Origin: Candidatus Poseidoniales archaeon
Lineage (GTDB): Archaea > Thermoplasmatota > Poseidoniia > Poseidoniales > Poseidoniaceae
DNA length: 56,283 nucleotides
Direction: 5' to 3'
NCBI GenBank assembly: GCA_003602605.1
Contig: QQRW01000028.1
Location: 1 to 56,283, forward strand
Positions 27,390 through 36,100 of the stretch are shown piece by piece (the stretch's first letter is position 1; every line of letters begins with the position of its first letter). Below the pieces are notes generated by a model. That model saw nothing but the letters and a program-made list of their open reading frames with translations, made no database searches and was not told where the DNA came from. The position numbers and the translations under genes are program-made.

Positions 27390-28205
27390 TTATATTCCAC
27401 GCAAGCGTCCACCGTCAACAGCAAGACTGACGCCACGAATTCCTCCTGAAGCAGGTAGGGTGAGGAATGTGATTGCGGATGCAGTTTCAAGAGGCTCAAT
27501 TAATCGCTCAATTGGAACTTGACTCATCCAACCGCTGTGGACTTCTTCGACCGTTTTTCCTGTGCGTTGGTTGATCGACGAAGCCAATGAACCCAAACGT
27601 TCGGTGTTGGTGAAGCCAGGAAGTACGTTGTTAATGGTAATGCAAGGCGCCAACTCCCGAGACAAACTCTTGGCCCATGAAGCCATTGCCCCACGAAGGG
27701 TGTTTGAAAGGCCAATGTTGGGGATTGGTTCCTTCACGGAAGTCGAGATAATTTGGACAATCCGTCCATAGCCATCTTCTTCCATACCTGGGCTGATGAT
27801 TTGAGTGAGCGTATGTGCAGCATGGAGGTGGCGCTTGAATGGAGCCTCAAAATCATTCACAGTATTCGCAAGAAGCGGGCCTCCTGGTGGCCCTCCTGCG
27901 TTGTTGATGAGGATGTGTACATTGCCTCTTTGTTGAAGTAAATCAGAAACGGCTGTTCGTATCGATTCAGTATCTTCAAGATCCAGTGGCAGAGCATGGT
28001 GATTGCCATTTCCGAGCGTTTTCAATTCTTGACATAGTTGATTCAAAGCCTCCTCACTTCGGGCGCAAACGGTTACATCTGCGCCGGCTTTCGCAAGCAT
28101 TTTTGCTGTTGCAGCACCGATTCCTTTGCTTGCTCCACACACCAAGGCATGCTTGCCTGTGAGAGCGCTGGTCGAATAGGGGTAGTCGTTGCCGAGGAGG
28201 TCCAT
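27390..28205 (-). CDS. Atypical short-chain dehydrogenase/reductase lacking the catalytic Tyr-Lys, 271 aa
   Basis: This is a Rossmann SDR with the cofactor motif CGASKGIGAA, an ARSEE acidic/basic turn, LINNAGGPPGG and a C-terminal VDGGRLRG. The catalytic Ser is in IISTSVKEP, but the place of YxxxK reads LSNTLRG, so both Tyr and Lys are missing. This matches the BKR-like SDR subgroup known to lack a perfect tetrad. The protein may bind NAD(P) and a ligand without classical catalysis, or use other residues. It sits 40 nt downstream of the kynurenine-formamidase-like gene on the same strand, so the two probably form an operon. Confidence 0.88.
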   Translation of the reverse strand: MDLLGNDYPYSTSALTGKHALVCGASKGIGAATAKMLAKAGADVTVCARSEEALNQLCQELKTLGNGNHHALPLDLEDTESIRTAVSDLLQQRGNVHILINNAGGPPGGPLLANTVNDFEAPFKRHLHAAHTLTQIISPGMEEDGYGRIVQIISTSVKEPIPNIGLSNTLRGAMASWAKSLSRELAPCITINNVLPGFTNTERLGSLASSINQRTGKTVEEVHSGWMSQVPIERLIEPLETASAITFLTLPASGGIRGVSLAVDGGRLRGI

Positions 28206-28245
28206 GTACCCGGCAGAGGGTGCTCTTCAAAGGGTCTTCTGTTGA

Positions 28246-28992
28246 CTAAAGCCAGTCGAGTATGGCGTCCAGTTCGACCAACCAATCGTCTGAAGCCACG
28301 TCAATGATGGAATAATGGTCGCCAGGTAGCCACAACTTCTGCACATCCGTACCTTTGGCCGACATGACTCGGGCGTATGTCTCAGACTGTTCTTTCGGCA
28401 CATCTACATCTTTTTCTCCATGTATCAATAAAACCGGTGCCACCGGTGAGTGGTCCACGGGATTCAGTTGGCTCCAAAGCGTAGGATCTTCCTCTGGGCT
28501 GCAACCAATCCATCTTCGCACGGCATCGCCCTCATCAGAGAGTTTTGCTTTGTCAGCACTCACCAAGTCCGTAAGAGGCGCTTGAGCGATGGCCAGCCAA
28601 GGTTTTCTCTCTGCCTTGGAAGCCAATAAAAGAGCAAGGTGGCCGCCTGCAGAATGGCCCATCACCATAGAGCGGGTCACATCAATGCCCGGTAGCAAGG
28701 CCAACTGTCCCCATGCCCGCATCACATCAGACAAGGTATCCATCCACACGCCCTCATCTCCTTCGCTCCATCCTTTGAATTCAATGTTCCATGCGGCAAC
28801 ACCAGCTTCTGCAAGGTCTTCTGCGATGGGTTTCATCAGTTCACTGGTCCACTTCGTTTTCCAAAAGCCACCGTGAATGAGCATAACGCAAGGAATGCCC
28901 GTTCCCTTTTGGTAAGGTGAAGGGTCGTCTGGCATGTACAGGTCGGCAAATTGCCACTCCTCAGCACCCCATTGCATACGGTCGACGGACAT
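28246..28992 (-). CDS. Alpha/beta hydrolase resembling kynurenine formamidase, 248 aa
   Basis: The oxyanion-hole motif MLIHGGFWKTKW is the HGG[FY]W signature found in kynurenine formamidases and related carboxylesterases. The nucleophile Ser lies in MGHSAGGHLAL, the acid in HGEKDVDVP and the His in PGDHYSIID, so the triad is complete. Kynurenine formamidase hydrolyses N-formylkynurenine in tryptophan breakdown. No tryptophan dioxygenase, kynureninase or kynurenine hydroxylase is in this window, so the assignment is by motif only; a general esterase or peptidase remains possible. Starts at 29046, 28992 (MSVDRMQWG) and 28977 are all in frame. 28992 is chosen because the hydrolase homology begins just after it, but no SD separates them. 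Confidence 0.8.
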   Translation of the reverse strand: MSVDRMQWGAEEWQFADLYMPDDPSPYQKGTGIPCVMLIHGGFWKTKWTSELMKPIAEDLAEAGVAAWNIEFKGWSEGDEGVWMDTLSDVMRAWGQLALLPGIDVTRSMVMGHSAGGHLALLLASKAERKPWLAIAQAPLTDLVSADKAKLSDEGDAVRRWIGCSPEEDPTLWSQLNPVDHSPVAPVLLIHGEKDVDVPKEQSETYARVMSAKGTDVQKLWLPGDHYSIIDVASDDWLVELDAILDWL

Positions 28993-29078
28993 ATGGTCAA
29001 CACATCGCACATCGTCTATCACCCTTACTCTTCGAAACGAATACAAGAATTGAAGTGCAGAACCCCTAAACGCAATCT

Positions 29079-29534
29079 ATGCACAATCCATTGGACATTG
29101 AAATTGAAACTATGAACGGCGAGAGCACGACGTTGAGGGCGTTGGGCAACGATCAAACCGAACATTGGGTTGTTGTAAATGTAGCAAGTGCATGCGGCTT
29201 TACTCGTCAATACGCTGGACTTCAAACACTCTCACAACAAGATGGAGTGACAGTCGTAGGTTTCCCCTGCAACCAGTTCGGCGCCCAAGAACCAGGAACC
29301 CATCAAGAAATCTGCGATTTTACTGCAGAGAAGTTTGAAGTTGATTTTCCACTGATGGCTAAAATTGACGTGAAAGGAGATGCTTCTGCGCCATTATTCC
29401 AGGCTCTTTCGACTACACCAGACGCTTCAGGATACACAGGCGACATACGCTGGAACTTTGCTAAATTCGTCATCAACGCTGACGGTAGTGTTTCGAGATT
29501 CACAAGCCGTGATGAGCCTGAAGACCTACTTTGA
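29079..29534 (+). CDS. Glutathione peroxidase-family thiol peroxidase, 151 aa
   Basis: A thioredoxin-fold GPx with the peroxidatic Cys39 in VASACGFTRQYAGL, the second conserved Cys-Gln in GFPCNQFGAQEP and the WNFAKFVI motif carrying the Trp-Asn of the catalytic tetrad. The N-terminal core is slightly short (family ~158-185 aa), and the ending EPEDLL stops a few residues earlier than most. Many Cys-GPx proteins are in fact thioredoxin-dependent. It reduces hydroperoxides in the cytosol. It converges on a GST-fold gene with 3 nt between the stop codons, which raises the question of whether this archaeon has a low-molecular-weight thiol. Confidence 0.92.
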   Translation: MHNPLDIEIETMNGESTTLRALGNDQTEHWVVVNVASACGFTRQYAGLQTLSQQDGVTVVGFPCNQFGAQEPGTHQEICDFTAEKFEVDFPLMAKIDVKGDASAPLFQALSTTPDASGYTGDIRWNFAKFVINADGSVSRFTSRDEPEDLL

Positions 29535-29537
29535 CAT

Positions 29538-30203
29538 TCATTCATGGTCAAAGGCGCCAGGCTTGAACACCCATCGGTATTCATCCTCACGATCGTAGTA
29601 TGCCTTCACTCGAGGGTCGTTTGCGACTTTGTCGTGATACTTCAAAAGAGTCGGGTAAGCCTGAGCCATTGCCACATCGATCCCGTCAAACTGCCCCGAA
29701 AACATCATGAAAATGTTGAGGAAGGCTTTGACGTCAGCGAGCGTCATGTCTTCAGTATCGGCCAACCATCCAGTTGATGATGTATTGAACAGTGATTCTA
29801 AATCCTTCAAGCCGAGGTCAAGCTTCGTCCCTTCAACGAACAGTGCCTTGCGTGCAGCGATACGCTCATCCAAGTCCTCAATTCTGAATGTTGGAGTGAA
29901 ATCAGTTCTCCATCCTTGTATGAGTTCGATGATTTCATCTACCTTTGCACGTACAAAGAGGTCTTCAGGTTCGAGTCCAGCAACTGCCGCAGCGTATCGC
30001 ATCAGTGCATTGGATTCAGCGATTGTACCTTGAGGGGTTTTGAGCACAGGTAAGAATCCCCATGGCAGTTCTCCGCTTTCTTTGAGGGCTTGATAACCAG
30101 CCCAATCAACGATTGTATTCTTCCAGGGTAGTTCAGAAATTTCCAAACAAAAGCGGGTTGGCTCAGCAAATCCAGGTGAGTTGAAGTAAATCAGTTCGTG
30201 CAT
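29538..30203 (-). CDS. Glutathione S-transferase-fold protein, 221 aa
   Basis: The N-terminal thioredoxin-like domain starts LIYFNSPGFAEPTRFCLE and has the cis-Pro motif FLPVLKTPQGTIAES, whose Glu-Ser would bind the gamma-glutamyl group. A helical C-terminal domain follows with GWLADTEDMTLADVKAF, the N-capping box typical of GST C-domains. The YF-x-x-x-G-x-AE-x-x-R opening looks like the sigma/mu type common in eukaryotes and some marine bacteria. It would conjugate or isomerise thiol-activated substrates, although the real co-substrate in an archaeon is unclear. GST-fold proteins are uncommon in archaea, so horizontal origin is likely. Confidence 0.9.
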   Translation of the reverse strand: MHELIYFNSPGFAEPTRFCLEISELPWKNTIVDWAGYQALKESGELPWGFLPVLKTPQGTIAESNALMRYAAAVAGLEPEDLFVRAKVDEIIELIQGWRTDFTPTFRIEDLDERIAARKALFVEGTKLDLGLKDLESLFNTSSTGWLADTEDMTLADVKAFLNIFMMFSGQFDGIDVAMAQAYPTLLKYHDKVANDPRVKAYYDREDEYRWVFKPGAFDHE

Positions 30204-30248
30204 AGAGCACGCTCAAAAGGGCGGTAGAAGAATACTTCGCCAGACAAA

Positions 30249-31655
30249 TCAGGGACTCACTCTTCGTCGGTCACGAGGGAACAAAACAGTTTCTCGAACG
30301 TTCTTAGAGCCGGTGAGTTTCATCAAAATGCGCTCAACACCGAGTCCCCAACCTGCATGGGGTGGGACACCATGTCGGAATCCAGCGACATAGAACTCAA
30401 ATTCTTCAGGGTCAAGTTCCATCGCCTTCAGGTTTTCAATGAGTACATCCATTCTGTGCTCTCTTTGTCCGCCCGATGTTAGCTCATCTCGGCCGAAGTT
30501 CAGGTCAAATCCACGGCTAAGTTGACGTCCGGTGCTCCCATCCTCGCCTTCGACATGGTGTATGTAAAACGGCTTGAGATCCATCGGCCAGCGTGGAAGG
30601 AAGTAAAATTGGGGTAAATCTTCAGCTAAGAGGTCGGAGTTCTCGGCGTCAATATCGTCTCCCCATTCGATTTCCCCACCTTTTCGCTGAATCGTTGCTA
30701 TAGCGTCGCAGTAGGATAGTCTCGGGAACGGTAACTCCGGTACGATGACTTCTATTGGTTCTTCGTTCTGAGTTGCTCGGTAAGTGTTGATTGTGGCAAT
30801 GTGCTGCTGAGATTCAGGGTCTTCCGAAACCGACTTCCACATGTGGTGGATCATACGCTCGAGAACGCCCATGACGTCCTCATCGTTTGCCCATGAGCAT
30901 TCGATATCAAACGAAATGAACTCGTTCAAGTGCCGGTATGTGTCGTGCTTTTCGGCACGGAATGCAGGCCCAATTTCAAACACTCTTTCGAGTCCGCCTG
31001 ACATGCACAGTTGTTTGAACAACTGCGGAGACTGGTTGAGGAATGCAGGGGTGTCGAAGTACATCATTGGAAACAAGTCTGTACCGCCTTCTGTTGCAGT
31101 TGCTACAATTTTGGGTGTGTGAGTTTCAAAGAACCCCTCGTTGATCAGCGCTTCACGCCCATACTGAAGGATCTTTCCTCGTAAATGGAACATGGCATTG
31201 ACATGCGAGCGTCGCAGATCAAGGAATCGATTGTCGAGACGGGTGTCGAGTGCGACGTGGACGGTGTCTGTCACGCCGAGTGGAAGCGGTGCTTCGGCAC
31301 GTGCAATGACGTTCACTGAAGTTGCAATGACTTCGTATGCAGGCGGTGGTACGGGCTCACCTTCCTTTGTCTTCGGTGGGCGCTTTTCAGAAACGGTACC
31401 GGTGAATTGTAACGTTGATTCGCGGGTCATGCGTTGGACCATATCAAGTGCTTCTTCACCAATGTTGTCTTTCTTGAGGAAAATTTGTGTGATTCCAGTA
31501 CCATCCCGTAGATCGACAAAACAGATGGCTCCTTTGCCTCTGTTTGCTTCCATGAATCCAGATACGGTGACTTCTTGGTCGACGAGTTCAGCGCCATTGC
31601 TTTGAATTTCACCAAGTGTGTGCGTACGATATGCAGTCGGAACCCAAGTGCTCAT
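30249..31655 (-). CDS. aspS: Aspartyl-tRNA synthetase, archaeal type
   Basis: A class II synthetase of 468 aa. The N-terminal OB fold (VTVSGFMEANRGKGAICFVDLR) binds the anticodon. The catalytic domain carries motif 2 (FEIGPAFRAEKHDTYRHLNEF) and motif 3 (GWGLGVERILMKLTG), ending LFPRDRRRVSP as in archaeal AspRS. The length without a bacterial insertion domain and the VRETVLFPRD end separate it from AsnRS and from bacterial AspRS. It charges tRNA-Asp, and many archaeal versions also charge tRNA-Asn for later amidation. The ATG at 31655 (MSTWVPTAY) is chosen over an in-frame TTG 30 nt upstream. It is divergent from metK. Confidence 0.95.
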   Translation of the reverse strand: MSTWVPTAYRTHTLGEIQSNGAELVDQEVTVSGFMEANRGKGAICFVDLRDGTGITQIFLKKDNIGEEALDMVQRMTRESTLQFTGTVSEKRPPKTKEGEPVPPPAYEVIATSVNVIARAEAPLPLGVTDTVHVALDTRLDNRFLDLRRSHVNAMFHLRGKILQYGREALINEGFFETHTPKIVATATEGGTDLFPMMYFDTPAFLNQSPQLFKQLCMSGGLERVFEIGPAFRAEKHDTYRHLNEFISFDIECSWANDEDVMGVLERMIHHMWKSVSEDPESQQHIATINTYRATQNEEPIEVIVPELPFPRLSYCDAIATIQRKGGEIEWGDDIDAENSDLLAEDLPQFYFLPRWPMDLKPFYIHHVEGEDGSTGRQLSRGFDLNFGRDELTSGGQREHRMDVLIENLKAMELDPEEFEFYVAGFRHGVPPHAGWGLGVERILMKLTGSKNVRETVLFPRDRRRVSP

Positions 31656-31779
31656 ATTACGTGGGGTAAGGGTAGAGGACATCAACCATTCGTTTCTTTT
31701 CGGTTGTCAACAGTAGAGTGATTGTGTATATTCTTACTGAATATTCCTTTGCAGAATATTATTGGCCAAGAATAAGCGG

Positions 31780-31796
31780 TTTATTCATATATACCG
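31780..31796 (+). promoter_or_regulatory. TATA box of metK
   Basis: TTTATTCATATATACC ends about 18 nt before the metK ATG and its core is centred ~25 nt before it, so transcription would begin at or next to the start codon (leaderless mRNA). The box also helps reject the longer GTG-started frame that runs through it. Confidence 0.6.
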
Positions 31797-31813
31797 GGCT
31801 GAGCGCGACAGCC

Positions 31814-33052
31814 ATGACTGGAGACCTCTTTTCATCCGAATCAGTAACACGCGGCCATCCTGACAAGCTATGTGACACTATTTCAGACGCTATCGTTGAT
31901 GCCTGCCTCGCCATTGACAGCAACGCTCGTGTTGCCGTTGAAACCTGTGTAAAAGGGAAGGAAGACATGGGGCTCATTGTGCTTGCAGGCGAAGTTTCAC
32001 TTTCCGGCGAAGCACCGGATTATGAGGCTGTGGCCCGTGAAGCAGCAGCTCAAGTTGGCTATACCTCGCACGCAATAGGCATGGATGCAACCACCTCGCA
32101 ATATACCGAAGTTCAAGTCCATATCACGACGCAATCTTCGTACATTGCACAAGGTGTCAATCAAGACTTACTCGCACAAGGTGCAGGAGACCAGGGGTTG
32201 ATGTTTGGCTACGCTTGCACAGAAACCGAGGACTTCGATCAACTCAAAGGTCGATATTTCCCGCTCGCAGCAGCACTCTCTCAGCGCCTGACCCGTCGCC
32301 TCACTCAAGTTCGAGAACAAGGAATTCTGCCTTGGTCTAGGCCAGATGGAAAGTCACAGGTAACTGTGGAATATGACGAAAATGGGGACATCTCGCGTGT
32401 GCACACCGTTATTATCGCCATTCAACACGATGACAAACTGAAAGACCAATTTGATGGCTCTGAAGAGGAGGAATTGGAATACGTGCGTTCGCAAGTGCTT
32501 GAACACGTCGTGAAAGAAGTCATACCCGCTAATCTTCTTGACGAAGATTGCAAAGTAGTGGTCAACGGTACCGGTCGTTTTGCAGACCCCGGAGGTCCAT
32601 ACGCTGATGCAGGTCTGACTGGGCGTAAAATCATCGTTGACACCTACGGCGGCATGGGTCGACACGGTGGTGGAGCTTTCTCTGGAAAAGACCCGTCGAA
32701 GGTCGACCGTTCTGCAGCATATGCATCTCGCTGGGCTGCCAAACACGTCGTTGCTTCTGGCCTCGCAACTCGCTGTGAAATCCAATTGGCTTATGTGATC
32801 GGAATCGCAGAGCCTGTGAGCGTTCGTGTCGAAACTTTTGGAACATCCACGGTTCCTGCACGTGAAATTGCTGAGCGTGTAAAATCAACGTTTGATTTCC
32901 GCCCAGGGGCGATTGCCCGAGATCTCAAACTTCTCAACCCAATTTATTCAGTTACGGCATCAGGTGGTCACTTCGGTCGTAATCCAGGTTCCGATGGGAG
33001 TTTCCCTTGGGAGCAAATCGAGGAAAGTCGTATCAACTCGTTGCTCAACTGA
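31814..33052 (+). CDS. metK: S-adenosylmethionine synthetase, bacterial-type MetK, 412 aa
   Basis: All MetK signatures are present: SESVTRGHPDKLCDTISDA at the N-terminus (ATP and metal), GAGDQGLMFGYACTET, DPGGPYADAGLTGRKIIVD and GGGAFSGKDPSKVDRSAAY with the phosphate-binding Lys and Arg. The enzyme makes SAM from Met and ATP. Most archaea use a very divergent MAT (archaeal family), so this bacterial/eukaryotic-type enzyme is a probable ancient acquisition in this lineage. Start at 31814 (MTGDLFSSES); the upstream in-frame GTG extension covers the TATA box and has no homology. trmI, a SAM user, is 4 kb downstream. Confidence 0.96.
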   Translation: MTGDLFSSESVTRGHPDKLCDTISDAIVDACLAIDSNARVAVETCVKGKEDMGLIVLAGEVSLSGEAPDYEAVAREAAAQVGYTSHAIGMDATTSQYTEVQVHITTQSSYIAQGVNQDLLAQGAGDQGLMFGYACTETEDFDQLKGRYFPLAAALSQRLTRRLTQVREQGILPWSRPDGKSQVTVEYDENGDISRVHTVIIAIQHDDKLKDQFDGSEEEELEYVRSQVLEHVVKEVIPANLLDEDCKVVVNGTGRFADPGGPYADAGLTGRKIIVDTYGGMGRHGGGAFSGKDPSKVDRSAAYASRWAAKHVVASGLATRCEIQLAYVIGIAEPVSVRVETFGTSTVPAREIAERVKSTFDFRPGAIARDLKLLNPIYSVTASGGHFGRNPGSDGSFPWEQIEESRINSLLN

Positions 33053-33124
33053 AAAAGCCAGTTTTGTACGGCCCGTAGGGCCGATTCACTCAAGTGGTAT
33101 GCATGGGTGGCTTGACTTGGTCTT

Positions 33125-36100
33125 ATGTCGAATCGTCCAACTCGTGCCGTCGCCTTTGTGCTCGTGCTGCTGTTCGCAAGCATGTCTCCGCTTGCTTTGC
33201 AAGTCAGCGCTCACCAGAGCATCTTGTTGTCAACAGATACATCTCATGTCATCCTCATGGGAGGCGAATCCGGCAATGTGACCTTAAACATCGAAAACAA
33301 CGCTACTGCCATTGAATCGTTCAACGTCACCGTCGACACTTCCGGTCTCTCCTCCGTTTGGCAGGTAATTCCGAGCGAGTCTACAGTCGAAAATGTGTTT
33401 CCAACTTGGAGCAAAAACACAACGATTGTTGTCCGCCTGAGTGAAGGTGCTCTCTCAACCGACAGTGGCTCTTTTGATATTCATGTTACTGAACCTGATC
33501 AAAACTTCAGCAGTTCAATCACGATTTATGTTTCAGTTGCCCCATCGTATAATCCATCGCTGGATCTTTCGCAAATGGGTGGGCCACTTACCTCGATGGA
33601 GGCCGGTTCAAACACTACGTTTTCGATCGGAGTCGAAAATCTTGGATCTGTTGAAGACACAATACTCCTTGATGTCGAATTTGAACCCGACTTGGCCGCC
33701 TGGTGGGCGAATTATACCAATGGCTCAAGCAACAATTCTGGAAATAACACAGGCAACAACACCGGCGGAAATGGAACTGGAAACGGAACGGGTGGTAACG
33801 GAACAGGAAATGGAACCGGCGGAAATGGAACTGGAAACGGAACGGGTGGTAACGGAACAGGAAATGGGACCGGTGGTAACGGAACTGGCAACAACACAAC
33901 CTTGGCCGTAGACAATGTACTGATGTTTGGTAACAGCTACACATTGTTCAATTCGCTCGGCTCTATGGTCGAATCACTGGGTGTTACCAACGCAGATGTT
34001 GTTGCAGCTGGTGGTAATGACCTCGCAGATCATTGGGCCAATGTCAATTTTTCAGGAAGCAATTCGAACACTACACTGCGTGACCCAAATATTGACTGGG
34101 ACTTCGTCGTCTTGCAAGACCAAAGCCAAATTCCTTCACTGCCAACAAACGATACCAATTGGCAGGCAAGTAAGAACGGTTCAGTCAACCTCGCTACCGA
34201 AATCGAAGTTGAAGGGGGAGACTCCGTTCTTTTCATGACCTGGGGCCGACGGAACGGTGAATCAGCGAATCAATGGCATCAACATAACAACATCAATCAA
34301 AACTTTACGGATATGCAAAATCGATTAGCCAATGGGTACTACCGCTATGCGGAGAATATGAGTGCTGCCGGAAACACGGTATGGATTGCACCCGTAGGGC
34401 TCGCCTATGAACACATTCACGACTACATCCTCGCAGGCGGTGTCAACCCGACCTCAACGGGTAATACATTCTACAATTTGTATGACGCAGATGGAAGCCA
34501 CCCCTCCGTTTCAGGCAGTTATCTTGCCGCTTGTGTACTCTATGCGACCATGACTGGAAATTCACCGGTTGGTTCCAACGACACAGTGTCGCTTAGTGCG
34601 GCTCTCAAACTTGAACTCCAGCAAGCAGCTGCTGCAACAGTCTTCAACGAAACTTCGCACATCGACTACCCATGGGAATCGTCCCCATCCCCATCGAGCA
34701 TGATGATGACATCTCCTCGCGGACTCGGTGGAGGTATTCCGAGCGGATGGAATGTGCAATGGAGCAACGATCAGTATTCGAACATGCCCGCAGGTAGTTC
34801 ACAAACCGCAAACCTTCACATTTCAGTTCCAAGTAACGCTGCACCGGATTACTACGGGTTCAGATTGTTTAGCGCTTCCACAGGCGGCAATGTATCGTCA
34901 TCGACTTTAATCGTGGTACAAGTTAACGAAGACCATCAAATTAGCGTAGCCTTCCTCGGCCAAAACAACGAATTCATCCCAGGCCTTGCGACTGATTCTT
35001 CAATTCAAGTCACGAACACTGGGAACGCCATGGTTGATTACGACTGGGCACTCTCGGTTGAAGACGGTCCTTGTGAAGTCATGCTTGCTACGGCAACATC
35101 TTCCCTAGCTTCGAATGATGTCGTAGATGTCGATTTCCAGTTATCTGTTCATGAAGAGGCAACAAAGTCTGACAACTGCGATTTGAAATTCGAAGGAACA
35201 GGTTCCTCAAATTCTGAACAACATTCAGTTGAACCGTATTTATTTACAATCGATGTTGATGAACTGGTGGAATTTGAACTGGTCGGTCCAACGACGAACG
35301 TGGAGGTTGCACCGGGAACCCCAGTTGAATACGAAATGCGGATTCTTAACAACGGTAGCGAGACAGTGACCTTCTATCTTGACGTACTATCCACATCTGG
35401 ATTGACGACGGCCATTGTCTCGGGTTCGAGCGTTACTGTGGCGCCTGGTGAATCGGGAGTTTGGAGCTTGTCAACCGATGCAGACGTAGGCCAGTCTGGC
35501 TCCCTCATGCAGATGTTTTCGGTAAGTTATTCAGATTCCTCGTCTTCTGAGACCGTTCGTGTTGAGATCTTGGGCGTGAGTCAAGCAACCATTACAGGTC
35601 CTCTGGATGGAAGAATTCAAGTCCGACCGGGTGAATCAGTCACTACCAATTTCACACTCGAAAATACAGGGACAACGGCCCTCACTTTGAACGCAGCACT
35701 CCTTGGATTGCCTGCCGAAGTAGAGGCGGCATTGAGCAATAATTCAGTGACTCTCAGTGTTGGGGAATTGAGAGAAGTTCAACTCACGCTTACCGTCTCG
35801 ACTTCCGCATCAGCCAGCACAAATGAAATTACGTTTGCATATTTGGATTCAGAAGTTTCAGCTCACTTGACGCTCTCTCTCCAAATCCAGGAACGGATTG
35901 CAGTTCTGCTCGGTTCCACGACCACTCGAGTTGTGGCCGGGCCGAGTGCTGATGCTGTGTTCACATTTGATGCGACCAATCTCGGCACTTCCTCCGATAC
36001 ATTGTACGTGAGTTTGGTCGATAATGGCGCTTCAGACTGGTTTGAGTTTGAACTCTCAGCAACTTCTCTTCTTCTCGAATCTGGCGAATCCATGTCCGTG

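Noticed and set aside
28993-29046. N-terminal extension of the kynurenine-formamidase-like protein
   Set aside because: The 18 extra residues have no homology, and no ribosome-binding site supports the upstream ATG; kept only as an alternative.
31686-31813. SAM riboswitch upstream of metK
   Set aside because: Only a TATA box and short spacer lie between aspS and metK; there is no room or sequence for a known SAM aptamer.
33764-33898. CRISPR array
   Set aside because: Units are contiguous, in frame and code for protein; there are no unique spacers.
33615-33944. Minus-strand frames rich in Pro/Phe or Arg/His over the repeat
   Set aside because: They are mirror images of the GGNGTGNGT repeat and carry its periodicity only.
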